Origin: Pseudomonadota bacterium
GTDB taxonomy: Bacteria; Pseudomonadota; Alphaproteobacteria; Rhizobiales; Hyphomicrobiaceae
Direction of reading: 5' to 3'
Assembly: GCA_021813195.1 (NCBI GenBank)
Contig: JAKALI010000214.1
Span: 1 to 7,008, forward strand
Length of the DNA: 7,008 nt
This document shows positions 1 to 6,914 of the stretch, in pieces (position 1 is the stretch's first letter; the number at the start of each line of letters is the position of its first letter). A program made the translations under genes and the position numbers. The notes beneath the pieces are model-generated. The model was given only the letters and a program-made list of their open reading frames with translations, had not been told where the DNA came from and searched no databases.

Positions 1-1
1 C

Positions 2-367
2 GACCGCTCCCTCATCGTCGTCGTGGAGGAGGTGGGTGATCTGTGGGCGCTTGAGCGCGCTCAAGTCGTCGAGGGGCTCTATCATGTCCTGGGCGGACAT
101 CTGTCAGCGCTCGATGGTATTGGCCCCGACAAATTGTCCATCGACTCCCTCCTGGCGCGCGCATCCGATCCGGCCGTCAAAGAAATTCTGCTCGCTCTCA
201 ATGCGACCGTCGAAGGACAATCCACCGCCCATTATCTCATGGATCGGCTGTCTCCTACGGGCGTCACCATCTCGCGGCTGGCCCAGGGCGTACCGATCGG
301 GGGGGAACTCGATTATCTCGACGAAGGCACGCTCGCGGCGGCCATCAAATCTCGTAGGCGTCTGTGA
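2..367 (+). CDS. recR: Recombination mediator protein RecR, C-terminal part (5' end outside window)
   Basis: RecR acts with RecO (and RecF) in the cytoplasm to load RecA on single-stranded DNA at gaps during recombinational repair. The visible 121 codons are open from the left edge to a TGA. They hold the end of the Toprim domain and the C-terminal region: VVVEE at the edge, then [15 protein letters not shown], the [11 protein letters not shown] segment, and the closing [16 protein letters not shown] block followed by [10 protein letters not shown]. These are strongly conserved RecR signatures in the right order. RecR proteins are about 200 residues, so about 80 residues are missing upstream, including the helix-hairpin-helix and the four-cysteine zinc finger. 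The GTG at 23 is inside the gene and is not its start. The TGA overlaps the GTG of the MATE gene by four bases, suggesting cotranscription. The family assignment is secure. Confidence 0.96.
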   Translation, partial: DRSLIVVVEEVGDLWALERAQVVEGLYHVLGGHLSALDGIGPDKLSIDSLLARASDPAVKEILLALNATVEGQSTAHYLMDRLSPTGVTISRLAQGVPIGGELDYLDEGTLAAAIKSRRRL

Positions 368-1776
368 CCGCGCCGATCGACGATCCCAGTCCCGGCGGCA
401 CGATCGCGCTCCCATCGGCCGCCAAGGCGCCAACCTCGCCGAATGGCGATGCGCGGTTCGTTTCAGGTTCTCTCCTGCGGCACATTCTGGTCATGACCGG
501 CGCAGGGGCGATTGGCCTCATCGCCATCTTCATCGGCGACTTCGCCAATATCCTGTTTCTGTCGTGGCTTGCGGATCAGGAAATCGTTGCCGCCGTCGGC
601 TATGCGAGTTCGATCCTGTTTTTCACGACGTCGATCGGGATCGGCCTGTCGATTGCGGCAACGTCAGTCGTTTCCCCGGCGATCGGCGCGGGCGACATGC
701 GACGTGCTCGCCGCCTGGCGGGCAGCGCTCTCGTGCTCACAGCGGCCGTGTCGCTCGGACTAACACTGCTCGTGTGGCTCAGCATATCTCCGCTGTTGAG
801 CGTGTTGGGTGCCGCGGAGCGCACCCACGCGCTAGCTGCCGGCTATCTTCAAATCCTCGTGCCGTTTCTGCCGCCGCTGGCGGTCGCGATGACGGCAACG
901 GCGTTGTTGCGCAGCATCGGCGATGCCCGACGCGCCATGAACGTCACGTTGGTTGGCGCGATCACCAACGTGGCGCTCGATCCGATCCTGATTTTTGCTC
1001 TGGCGCTTGGCATTGACGGGGCTGCGATTGCGTCTGCCATTGCAAGGCTTGCCATGCTGGCTTATGGCCTGTGGGCGGTGATCGGCATCCATGACATGAC
1101 CGATCGCCCGACCGTGGCGGATACGATCGCCGATGCGCCCGCTCTGGCTGGCGTGGCAGTTCCTGCGGTGTTGACCAATATCGCAACACCGGTTGCCAAT
1201 GCTTACGTCACGGCCGCTATGGCGGCACATGGCGACGCTGCGGTCGCAGCCTGGGCGGTCATCGGACGCATTACGCCGGTCGCGTTTGGCGCCATCTATG
1301 CCCTTTCCGGAGCGATCGGGCCGATCGTGGGCCAGAACTTCGGAGCGCGCGACACCAGCCGCATGCAACGCACGTTCACTCTCGCCTTGCTCGTCAATGC
1401 CGCCTTCACGCTTGCGGCCTGGATCGTGATGGCCTCTGCCGCCGAACCTCTCGTCGCGCTCTTCCGCGCCAAAGGCGAGGCGGCGGAACTGATCCGCCTC
1501 TTCTGCCAGGTACTCGCGCCGCTCTTTGGTTTCCTCGGCGCCCTATTCGTTGCCAACGCAGTGTTCAACACACTGGGACATGCCCGGCTTGCCACACTAC
1601 TGAACTGGGGCCGCGCCACGATTGGAACGATACCGTTCGTCCTCTTAGGCTCACACTTTGCTGGCGCCAGCGGGGTGCTCGTCGGCAACATGTTCGGAGC
1701 TATCCCGTTCGGATTGCTCGCCATTGTGATCGGATCCCGCTTGATTGCGCAAATCGGCCGCGACTTTGAGGCCTGA
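364..1776 (+). CDS. MATE family efflux transporter (MOP superfamily)
   Basis: A 470-residue polytopic inner-membrane protein of the MATE family, Na+- or H+-driven antiporters that export cationic drugs or metabolites. After a polar, Pro/Ala-rich N-terminus (residues 1-33), the chain is almost wholly hydrophobic with about 12 membrane segments in two similar halves. Diagnostic motifs are the TM1 acidic residue in [12 protein letters not shown] (D59), the [12 protein letters not shown] loop (181-192), [10 protein letters not shown] (D206) followed by [10 protein letters not shown], and [12 protein letters not shown] (319-330) in the second half. Length fits the family (about 440-480). The GTG start at 364 overlaps the recR TGA, with a weak AGG five bases upstream; the next in-frame Met is residue 44, too far in. 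Substrate cannot be told from sequence. Because three glycosyltransferase genes follow, a role in moving a glycoconjugate is possible, since the superfamily also holds Wzx and MurJ flippases, but this is inference only. Confidence 0.93.
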   Translation: MTAPIDDPSPGGTIALPSAAKAPTSPNGDARFVSGSLLRHILVMTGAGAIGLIAIFIGDFANILFLSWLADQEIVAAVGYASSILFFTTSIGIGLSIAATSVVSPAIGAGDMRRARRLAGSALVLTAAVSLGLTLLVWLSISPLLSVLGAAERTHALAAGYLQILVPFLPPLAVAMTATALLRSIGDARRAMNVTLVGAITNVALDPILIFALALGIDGAAIASAIARLAMLAYGLWAVIGIHDMTDRPTVADTIADAPALAGVAVPAVLTNIATPVANAYVTAAMAAHGDAAVAAWAVIGRITPVAFGAIYALSGAIGPIVGQNFGARDTSRMQRTFTLALLVNAAFTLAAWIVMASAAEPLVALFRAKGEAAELIRLFCQVLAPLFGFLGALFVANAVFNTLGHARLATLLNWGRATIGTIPFVLLGSHFAGASGVLVGNMFGAIPFGLLAIVIGSRLIAQIGRDFEA

Positions 1777-1930
1777 GGAATTCTTGGTCGCCCATTCAAC
1801 GGGGACTTGAGCGATGAGCCAGGACGCCTAGAACGGTTTAGCACCCACTCGCCGAATCGCCGCAACGACCGGACAGGCGGCACGTCCGTCGGATAAGGCA
1901 GGAACAGATGAACCCAAGGCCGAGCCCAAC
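1777..1930 (+). other. Intergenic region between MATE and GT4-like genes
   Basis: This is the longest non-coding gap in the window, 154 bases. No T-run terminator and no confident sigma-70 promoter are visible. The GT4-like reading frame stays open upstream only to a TAG at 1829-1831 and contains no ATG, GTG or TTG before 1931, so the gap is not an unannotated N-terminal extension from a standard start. It holds an imperfect inverted repeat (1866-1874 against 1884-1891, one bulge, nine-base loop) and a nine-codon open frame at 1908-1934. A promoter for the glycosyltransferase cluster could lie here, but none can be pointed to. Confidence 0.6.
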
Positions 1931-1934
1931 ATGA
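1908..1934 (+). other. Possible 8-residue upstream ORF overlapping the GT4-like start
   Basis: ATG at 1908 opens a frame of eight codons (MNPRPSPT) that stops at TGA 1932-1934, giving an ATGA overlap with the ATG at 1931. A purine-rich stretch (AAGGCAGGAA, 1895-1904) sits a few bases upstream and could serve as its ribosome binding site, while the GT4-like ATG itself has only a distant AAGG (1916-1919). Such an arrangement could deliver terminating ribosomes to the GT4-like start. A frame this short also arises easily by chance, so this is a candidate only. Confidence 0.2.
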
Positions 1935-3100
1935 CAGAGGATCGTGACCGCTCCGAGGTGCCGAAACGGATTGCAATCGCCGCGCCATCGGCAGCGAGTG
2001 TGCTGCGCCATCGGGCAGGTTTGATCGCCGCCCTCGTCCGCTCAGGCCATAGCGTGCTGGTGCTCGCGCCCTGCCAGCTCGCTGGAGAAATCGCAGCCAT
2101 TCGCGAGCTTGGCGGCGAACATTGCAATTTTGATCCCGAGCCGCCGGGTTTGAAGCCGCTCTCGCGCTGGCGTCTCATCTCAGAACTCAACGAAGCGCTG
2201 CGCCGCTGGCGGCCCAACACCGTTCTCCTCTCCGGCGCGGAACTGGCGTTTGCGATCGCGTTCGCTGCGCGCCGCGCTGGCGTGGAACACATCGTCACGC
2301 TGGTCAACGATCTCGGGCCAGATTTCGATGGAAACCGTGAGAGCCGCGCGCGAGGCTACCGGCGGGCCTTGCGGTGGAGCGACACTGTGATTTGTCATAA
2401 CGCCACCGATCAGTCGGATCTTCATTCGTTTGGGTTGGTCCCAGACGGAACATCGACGCTCGTTTCGCCGGGCACCGGCATCGATCTGCGGAGTTGGACC
2501 CTTTCGCCATTGCCGGAACTGACCAGCCCCGTCCATTTTCTCATGATTGCTGATCCAGCCGAACGCGACGCCATCACCACTTTTGCGGCCGCAGGGCGCG
2601 AGCTCTCCGCCCGGGGCGTTGGCGCACGTTTCATGCTCGCCACCGACCGTGAAGCCACGCGCGACACCAGCATTCTCACTGTCAGCGGTGTCGAGTTCCT
2701 CGGCCGCGCGCAGGACACCGCAGCCCTCTTGTCCAAGGCTCACGTCATCGTTCATCTGTCAGCCGATGACGGATGCCCGACGGCACTGCTGGAAGCGCTG
2801 GCGATCGGGCGACCGATCCTCACGCTGAACACAGGCGCTTGCCGCACCATGGTCGATGAACGCGTCAACGGGTGTCTCGTGAGCACCTGTGATCCCCGGC
2901 TCGTTGCCGATGCCTGCCAGACGTTCGTCACGCACTGCGATCTCTTGCCCGCCGAGGGCCGCGCGAGCCGGGCGAAGGCCGAACGACATTTCGACGAGCG
3001 CGTTCTTCTCGCGGCCTATGTTCACGCCCTTGACGCACCGTTACGACACGCGACTACCTGCGACAGGGACGAGTGCATCCCATCGGACGTTGCCGCGTGA
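1931..3100 (+). CDS. GT4-like (GT-B fold) glycosyltransferase with degenerate donor-binding site
   Basis: A 389-residue soluble protein resembling family 4 retaining glycosyltransferases, which transfer a sugar from a nucleotide donor to a lipid or glycan at the cytoplasmic membrane face. The N-domain begins KRIAIAAPS and has the LIAALVRSGHSVLVLAP segment (31-47). The C-domain starts around residue 175 with SPGTGIDLRSW, then VEFLGRAQDTAALLSKAHVIVHLS (254-277), GCPTALLEALAIGRPIL (281-297) and MVDERVNGCLV (307-317). Key positions are altered. The first Glu of the usual E-x7-E motif is Asp280 (Glu288 remains). The block that normally reads R-L-x-x-x-K-G is D208-PAER-D213-A, so the phosphate-binding Arg and Lys are both missing. 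It may be inactive, use another donor, or be a partner of an active enzyme. ATG 1931 is the only standard start in its open frame. The stop overlaps the next gene. Confidence 0.85.
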   Translation: MTEDRDRSEVPKRIAIAAPSAASVLRHRAGLIAALVRSGHSVLVLAPCQLAGEIAAIRELGGEHCNFDPEPPGLKPLSRWRLISELNEALRRWRPNTVLLSGAELAFAIAFAARRAGVEHIVTLVNDLGPDFDGNRESRARGYRRALRWSDTVICHNATDQSDLHSFGLVPDGTSTLVSPGTGIDLRSWTLSPLPELTSPVHFLMIADPAERDAITTFAAAGRELSARGVGARFMLATDREATRDTSILTVSGVEFLGRAQDTAALLSKAHVIVHLSADDGCPTALLEALAIGRPILTLNTGACRTMVDERVNGCLVSTCDPRLVADACQTFVTHCDLLPAEGRASRAKAERHFDERVLLAAYVHALDAPLRHATTCDRDECIPSDVAA

Positions 3101-4557
3101 CCATTACGACAGCTGCCAGGATTGGCCGTCCTCCACGTGCGCGGCTCCGAATTATCTCAGCGTGGATCCTCATAGCCTTAAGCCTCTGCGGCCTGGCGAT
3201 GGGCCTTGCTGCCGCCTCGCCCGAGTTCGACTATGCCGTCCCCTTGAGTGATAAGCCGTCGCTGCTTCTCGCTAGCGGACTGATTACCGCCGGCCTTTTG
3301 TATGCGCTCTTGATCCCGCTGGCTGAACAAACAGAGCGATGCGGCCTTGGTCAGGGACGCAGCGTGCTCGCGGTGATCGTGGTGGGTGGGTTGGCCATGC
3401 GTCTCACGGCGTTCGGCTCAATCCCGGCGTTGGAAGACGATTGGTATCGCTATTTGTGGGATGGGGCGGTCACCGCCCACGGCTACAACCCGTTCGCCGT
3501 GTCGCCCGATGACGCGCAGGGCAATGACCATGCCGGTGGCTTACAGACGCTAGCGGAGCAGTCCGGCGTCATCATCGAGCGCATCAATCATTCCGACTTG
3601 AAGACGATCTATCCGCCGCTTGCGCAAGCCTTCTTTGCTCTTGCACATCTCATCGCGCCGTGGAACCTGGAGGCTTGGCGGCTGGTGTGTCTGCTCGCGG
3701 AGTGCCTCACGCTCACGTTGCTACTCCTCCTTCTCGCGCGCAGCGGCCGCACACAAGTCTGGGCGGCCCTCTACTGGTGGAACCCTATCGTCATCAAGGA
3801 ACTCGCCAATACCGCCCACATGGAGGCGGTCCTGATGCCAGCTGTCGTTGCTGCCGTGCTGCTTGCCATCACCGGACGGCGCACCCTCGCAACGGGGCTA
3901 CTTGGCATTGCCGCAGCAGTAAAACTGTGGCCCCTCATTCTCGCGCCCATCGTCCTGCGGCCCCTGTGGGGTGACAGCCGCCGCCTTGTAGCCGCGCTCG
4001 GCCTGCTCGCCATCTTGCTTTGCGCGGCTGCGCTTCCGCCCCTTCTTGGCGGCCTCGACGAGACTTCCGGATTTCGCGCGTATGCCACCTATTGGCAAAC
4101 CAACAGCGCCGCGTTCCCCGTGATCCACGATGTGGTGAGTTGGATGCTCGCCCCTTGCGAGCTTTCCGCTGAGACGGTCGCACGCTCAGCACGCGGGGCT
4201 GTCGCGGCGGTCCTGTTGTCGATCGTCTTCGTGCTCGCTTGGCCCCCGGTCCGCAGCACTCGGGATGAGACGTGGCGCCTAACGGTTGCGGTCACAGCAC
4301 TCCTGCTCCTGAGCCCTGCGCAGTTCCCCTGGTACCTCGTGTGGGTCTTGCCGTTCGCGTGTCTTCACCCCTGGCGCGGGTTCGTCGCCGCGACGATCTT
4401 TATGCCGCTTTACTACGTCTCGTTCCATTACCTGGCCAGCGATCGCTACGAAGACTTCACCACGTGCGTCGTGTGGCTGATATGGGTACCGGTGTGGATC
4501 GCATTCGCGTGGGATGCTCTTGCAGCGCGCACAACGCACGAGGTGATCCGTGCGTGA
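3097..4557 (+). CDS. GT-C fold membrane glycosyltransferase (GT87/DUF2029-like)
   Basis: A polytopic inner-membrane protein of about 486 residues with roughly 11-13 hydrophobic segments. GT-C enzymes transfer sugars from polyprenyl-phosphate donors to acceptors on the periplasmic side. Numbering from GTG 3097: the first long loop carries the acidic cluster LEDDWYRYLWDG (112-123), the expected site of catalytic acids. It is followed by GYNPF (129-133), DLKTIYPPLAQ (167-177), WWNPIVIKELANTAHMEA (227-244) and AAVKLWPL (273-280). These match bacterial GT87/DUF2029-type mannosyltransferase-like proteins. The GTG at 3097 overlaps the upstream TGA as GTGA. An in-frame GTG at 3073 has an AGGGA only three bases away, too close, but it cannot be excluded and would add eight residues. 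The 3' end overlaps the GT2 gene by eight bases. Sugar and acceptor are unknown. Confidence 0.87.
   Translation: MTITTAARIGRPPRARLRIISAWILIALSLCGLAMGLAAASPEFDYAVPLSDKPSLLLASGLITAGLLYALLIPLAEQTERCGLGQGRSVLAVIVVGGLAMRLTAFGSIPALEDDWYRYLWDGAVTAHGYNPFAVSPDDAQGNDHAGGLQTLAEQSGVIIERINHSDLKTIYPPLAQAFFALAHLIAPWNLEAWRLVCLLAECLTLTLLLLLLARSGRTQVWAALYWWNPIVIKELANTAHMEAVLMPAVVAAVLLAITGRRTLATGLLGIAAAVKLWPLILAPIVLRPLWGDSRRLVAALGLLAILLCAAALPPLLGGLDETSGFRAYATYWQTNSAAFPVIHDVVSWMLAPCELSAETVARSARGAVAAVLLSIVFVLAWPPVRSTRDETWRLTVAVTALLLLSPAQFPWYLVWVLPFACLHPWRGFVAATIFMPLYYVSFHYLASDRYEDFTTCVVWLIWVPVWIAFAWDALAARTTHEVIRA
4540..4548 (+). promoter_or_regulatory. Extended Shine-Dalgarno for the GT2 gene
   Basis: GAGGTGATC lies just before GTG 4550 and is complementary over nine bases to the standard bacterial 16S rRNA 3' end, which pairs with AAGGAGGTGATC. 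The GAGG core ends six bases before the start codon. It lies inside the last codons of the GT-C gene and fixes the GT2 start at 4550. It is the strongest ribosome binding site in the window. Confidence 0.75.
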
Positions 4558-5260
4558 GGGGCGACGCATCGCAGTTGTCATTCCAGCCCGCGACGAGGAA
4601 CGTGCCATTGGCTTAGTGTTAGCAGGCCTGCCCGATTGGGTCGATGTTGTCGTCGTCGCCGACAATGACTCGCTCGACCGGACAGCCGAGATCGCGCGAG
4701 CAGGTGGTGCCATCGTAATCAGCGAACCCCAAGCGGGCTATGGGGCGGCTTGTCTTGCTGGCATTGCCGCCCTGCCGGATGTTGACATCGTTGTGTTCGT
4801 CGATGGCGACCATTCCGACCACACTGAAGACATGGGCGACCTGACCGATCCGATCATTCGCGGAGAGGCCGACCTCGTTATCGGATCGCGCGCGCTTGGT
4901 CAGCGCGAGCCGGGCGCTATGACCCCGCAGCAAATCTTTGGCAACTGGCTCGCGACGCGTCTCATCCGGCTGATCTGGGGCGCACGCTTCACCGATCTAG
5001 GGCCGTTCCGCGCGATCTCCGAGCCCGCCCTCAAGCGCCTTGGCATGACCGATCGCTCATTCGGCTGGACAGTTGAGATGCAGGTGCGCGCTGTTGAATG
5101 TGGATTAAGGGTCGTTGAGGTACCGGCCCGCTACCGCCGCCGTATTGGCCATTCAAAAATTTCGGGCACGGTTTCTGGAACGATCCGGGCCGGTATCGGC
5201 ATTCTGTCCATTATAGCCCGCCATGCGCTTGCCCGTGGCCGAGGGTCGCCCTCGACCTAA
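4550..5260 (+). CDS. Family 2 glycosyltransferase, DPM/DPG-synthase-like (polyprenyl-phosphate sugar synthase type)
   Basis: A 236-residue GT-A fold protein. Relatives of the dolichyl-phosphate mannose/glucose synthase type transfer a sugar from a nucleotide donor to a polyprenyl phosphate or another acceptor at the cytoplasmic membrane face. Motifs in order: [10 protein letters not shown] (8-17), [16 protein letters not shown] (34-49), [17 protein letters not shown] (59-75), the metal-binding FVDGDHSD (83-90, DGD at 85-87), [15 protein letters not shown] (109-123), [10 protein letters not shown] (147-156), [11 protein letters not shown] (171-181) and [13 protein letters not shown] (195-207). 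It is complete, with no transmembrane tail; an amphipathic stretch near 211-226 could touch the membrane. Placed directly after a GT-C enzyme with overlapping frames, it is the natural candidate to make that enzyme's lipid-linked donor, an inference from context. The actual sugar cannot be read from the sequence. Confidence 0.9.
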   Translation: MREGRRIAVVIPARDEERAIGLVLAGLPDWVDVVVVADNDSLDRTAEIARAGGAIVISEPQAGYGAACLAGIAALPDVDIVVFVDGDHSDHTEDMGDLTDPIIRGEADLVIGSRALGQREPGAMTPQQIFGNWLATRLIRLIWGARFTDLGPFRAISEPALKRLGMTDRSFGWTVEMQVRAVECGLRVVEVPARYRRRIGHSKISGTVSGTIRAGIGILSIIARHALARGRGSPST

Positions 5261-5292
5261 CGCGCCGACTCCCGATTGACCCCGGGCAACCC

Positions 5293-5310
5293 GCCGCTTA
5301 TGTCAGCGGC
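5293..5310 (+). promoter_or_regulatory. Hairpin abutting the def start codon
   Basis: GCCGCT (5293-5298) and AGCGGC (5305-5310) form a perfect six-base-pair GC-rich stem with a six-base loop (5299-5304), ending at the base before ATG 5311. It occupies the position where a Shine-Dalgarno would lie, and no good Shine-Dalgarno is seen for def. In mRNA it could hinder or modulate def translation. There is no T-run, so it is not an intrinsic terminator. A short GC stem in GC-rich DNA may be chance. Confidence 0.35.
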
Positions 5311-5829
5311 ATGTCAATCTTGCCCATCCTTACCGTTCCCGACCCCTTACTGCGCGAAACCTCTCGCCCGATCGAGCGCGTGGATGCTGATCTCTTGCGG
5401 CTCGCTGACGACATGCTGGAGACGATGTACGATGCTCCGGGCATCGGGCTTGCGGCAATTCAGGTTGGCATCCCGCGCCGGCTGATCGTGCTGGATGTGT
5501 CGGATGAGGGGGACACGCGCAAGCCGCTGGTCCTGATCAATCCCACGATCCTGGAGCACGGCAGCCAGACACGCATCCACGAGGAGGGGTGTCTATCGAT
5601 CCCCGACGTGCGCATCGAGATCGAGCGGCCCGCTTCCGTTCGCGTGGCCTACATTGACCGAGAGGGCAAGGCTCAGGAACTGGCAGCCGAGGGCCTGCTT
5701 GCGACTGCTATCCAGCACGAGGTCGACCACCTCGACGGTAAGCTCATCATCGACTTCTTATCGCGCCTCAAGCGCGACATGGTGGTGCGCAAGATGAAAA
5801 AGCTCGCCCGGCAGGATTCTGGCCGCTGA
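5311..5829 (+). CDS. def: Peptide deformylase
   Basis: Removes the formyl group from the N-terminal formylmethionine of nascent proteins at the ribosome exit; a metalloenzyme (Fe2+ in most bacteria). The 172-residue protein starts [19 protein letters not shown], as is usual for type 1 deformylases. It has all three family motifs: [10 protein letters not shown] (44-53), EEGCLS (91-96) and QHEVDHLDG (135-143). Metal ligands are Cys94, His136 and His140, with catalytic Glu137. The C-terminal Lys/Arg-rich helix ([17 protein letters not shown]) is typical of proteobacterial forms. Length is normal (about 165-175) and nothing is missing, so it should be active. ATG 5311 gives the canonical N-terminus; the ATG at 5300 is out of frame. 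It lies 50 bases after the GT2 gene and 66 bases before fmt, its functional partner. Confidence 0.97.
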   Translation: MSILPILTVPDPLLRETSRPIERVDADLLRLADDMLETMYDAPGIGLAAIQVGIPRRLIVLDVSDEGDTRKPLVLINPTILEHGSQTRIHEEGCLSIPDVRIEIERPASVRVAYIDREGKAQELAAEGLLATAIQHEVDHLDGKLIIDFLSRLKRDMVVRKMKKLARQDSGR

Positions 5830-5895
5830 CGCTGGCGCTGTGGCTCTCGTCCCCGATTGCGCGCGCATCGAAATCCCCTTGCGAGGTCTGCCCCG

Positions 5896-6837
5896 ATGCC
5901 ACTGAAACTTGTCTTCATGGGCACGCCCGACTTTGCCGCCACGGCCCTCTCAGCGCTGTTGCGCACCTCGCATCAGATCCTCACGGTCTACACCCAGCCG
6001 CCCCGTCCGGCCGGGCGGGGCATGGCCGAGCGCAAGTCCGCCGTGCATCGGCTGGCCGAAGCGCATGGGTTGCCCGTCGCTTGTCCGACGAGCCTGAAAA
6101 CGGACGCGGAGCAGGCCGCTTTCCGCGCGCTTGGCGCGGATGCCGCGGTCGTCGTTGCCTACGGCCTGCTGCTGCCCATTCCGATACTCGAGGCCCCACG
6201 GCTTGGCTGTTTCAATCTGCATGCCTCCAAGTTGCCCCGGTGGCGGGGCGCGGCGCCCATCCAGCGTGCGATCCTCGCCGGGGATACGGAGACGGCCGTC
6301 ATGGTGATGCGCATGGAGGAAGGTCTCGACACGGGCCCCGTCTGCCGAGCGCTGAGCGTGCCGATCGGCCCGAACACCACAGCGGGTGAGCTGCACGATG
6401 TCCTGGCCGCGCAAGGAGCGAAATTGCTGGTGGAGGCCTTGGAAGATTTGCACCACGGCACACTCACTTGCACGCCCCAGCCAGAGGATGGTGTCGTCTA
6501 TGCCGCCAAAATCGATAAGGCCGAGGCGCGCCTTGATCTGACGCGGCCGGCTCGAGACGTCCACAATCAGATCCGTGGTCTATCGCCGTTTCCCGGCGCG
6601 TGGCTGGAACTGCCTAGCACCACGGGTGAAAGCGAACGCATCAAGGTGTTACGTTCGGCACTCGTCGAAGGGACGGGAGAGCCGGGTTCCGCACTCGATA
6701 GCGGCCTCACGTTCGCCTGCGGTGTGGGGGCCATCCGGCTGCTCGAACTCCAACGCGCGGGTAAGCGCCCCATGCCGGCGGCGGAGTTCCTGCGTGGCTT
6801 CCCGGTTCCGGCCGGCACGCGCGTTAATCATTCTTAA
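5896..6837 (+). CDS. fmt: Methionyl-tRNA formyltransferase
   Basis: Transfers a formyl group from 10-formyltetrahydrofolate to methionyl-initiator tRNA in the cytoplasm, providing the substrate that deformylase later processes. From ATG 5896 the protein has 313 residues, close to the E. coli enzyme (315). It opens with [15 protein letters not shown] and contains [10 protein letters not shown] (34-43), [10 protein letters not shown] (85-94), the folate-binding and catalytic [18 protein letters not shown] (106-123), and [12 protein letters not shown] (138-149). Catalytic residues are Asn107, His109 and Asp145, equivalent to E. coli Asn108, His110 and Asp146. The C-terminal tRNA-binding domain is present ([26 protein letters not shown]). 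GAGG at 5883-5886, nine bases before the ATG, supports this start; the open frame runs further upstream to a less likely start at 5857. It probably shares a transcript with def. Confidence 0.97.
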   Translation: MPLKLVFMGTPDFAATALSALLRTSHQILTVYTQPPRPAGRGMAERKSAVHRLAEAHGLPVACPTSLKTDAEQAAFRALGADAAVVVAYGLLLPIPILEAPRLGCFNLHASKLPRWRGAAPIQRAILAGDTETAVMVMRMEEGLDTGPVCRALSVPIGPNTTAGELHDVLAAQGAKLLVEALEDLHHGTLTCTPQPEDGVVYAAKIDKAEARLDLTRPARDVHNQIRGLSPFPGAWLELPSTTGESERIKVLRSALVEGTGEPGSALDSGLTFACGVGAIRLLELQRAGKRPMPAAEFLRGFPVPAGTRVNHS

Positions 6838-6879
6838 TGACAGCACTGCCAGACCCCGGCGTGGTCGGTTAATGTTTAA
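6824..6879 (+). promoter_or_regulatory. TTAA-rich segment spanning the fmt stop and the downstream leader
   Basis: Four TTAA tetramers occur in 56 bases (starts at 6824, 6834, 6869 and 6876), including an eight-base palindrome GTTTAAAC at 6874-6881, against GC-rich surroundings where TTAA is rare. This is the most AT-rich patch in the window and the best place for a promoter or regulator site for the gene starting at 6915. In alphaproteobacteria TTAA pairs suggest the cell-cycle regulator CtrA (TTAA-N7-TTAA), but the spacings here (N6 for the first pair, N3 for the last) do not match that consensus. The first two copies lie in the last codons of fmt. Confidence 0.3.
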
Positions 6880-6903
6880 ACCCAGCGTTCACCATGCCAA
6901 ATC

Positions 6904-6907
6904 GGAG
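6904..6907 (+). promoter_or_regulatory. Ribosome binding site of the secreted-protein gene
   Basis: GGAG ends seven bases before ATG 6915. It decides between this ATG and an in-frame ATG at 6894, which has no purine-rich sequence upstream. Confidence 0.55.
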
Positions 6908-6914
6908 TCGCGTC

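Noticed and set aside
36..1016. A 326-codon plus-strand open frame overlapping recR and the MATE gene
   Set aside because: Its product is Arg/Ser/Pro-rich with no domain signal and lies out of frame over two clearly conserved genes; it is a GC-driven shadow frame.
1866..1891. Imperfect inverted repeat in the gap before the GT4-like gene as a terminator
   Set aside because: The stem has a bulge, the loop is nine bases and no T-run follows; it is likely chance in GC-rich DNA.
1296..1988. A 230-codon minus-strand open frame opposite the MATE 3' end
   Set aside because: The translation has no recognisable motif, while the opposite strand encodes the well-conserved end of the transporter; it is an antisense shadow.
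3073..3100. GTG 3073 as the start of the GT-C gene
   Set aside because: The AGGGA before it is only three bases away, and the extra eight residues add no membrane or motif signal. GTG 3097 has the compact GTGA overlap seen at the recR/MATE junction. Not excluded.
364..5260. Recent horizontal acquisition marked by odd composition
   Set aside because: By eye, codon use and GC content resemble the flanking recR, def and fmt genes, and no mobile-element remnants are visible; composition was not computed.
5950..6564. A 204-codon minus-strand open frame opposite fmt
   Set aside because: It lies entirely opposite the conserved fmt catalytic region and its translation is composition-driven.
6852..6866. 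GACC/GGTC inverted repeat after fmt as an intrinsic terminator
   Set aside because: The stem is only four base pairs and is followed by a mixed sequence without a T-run.
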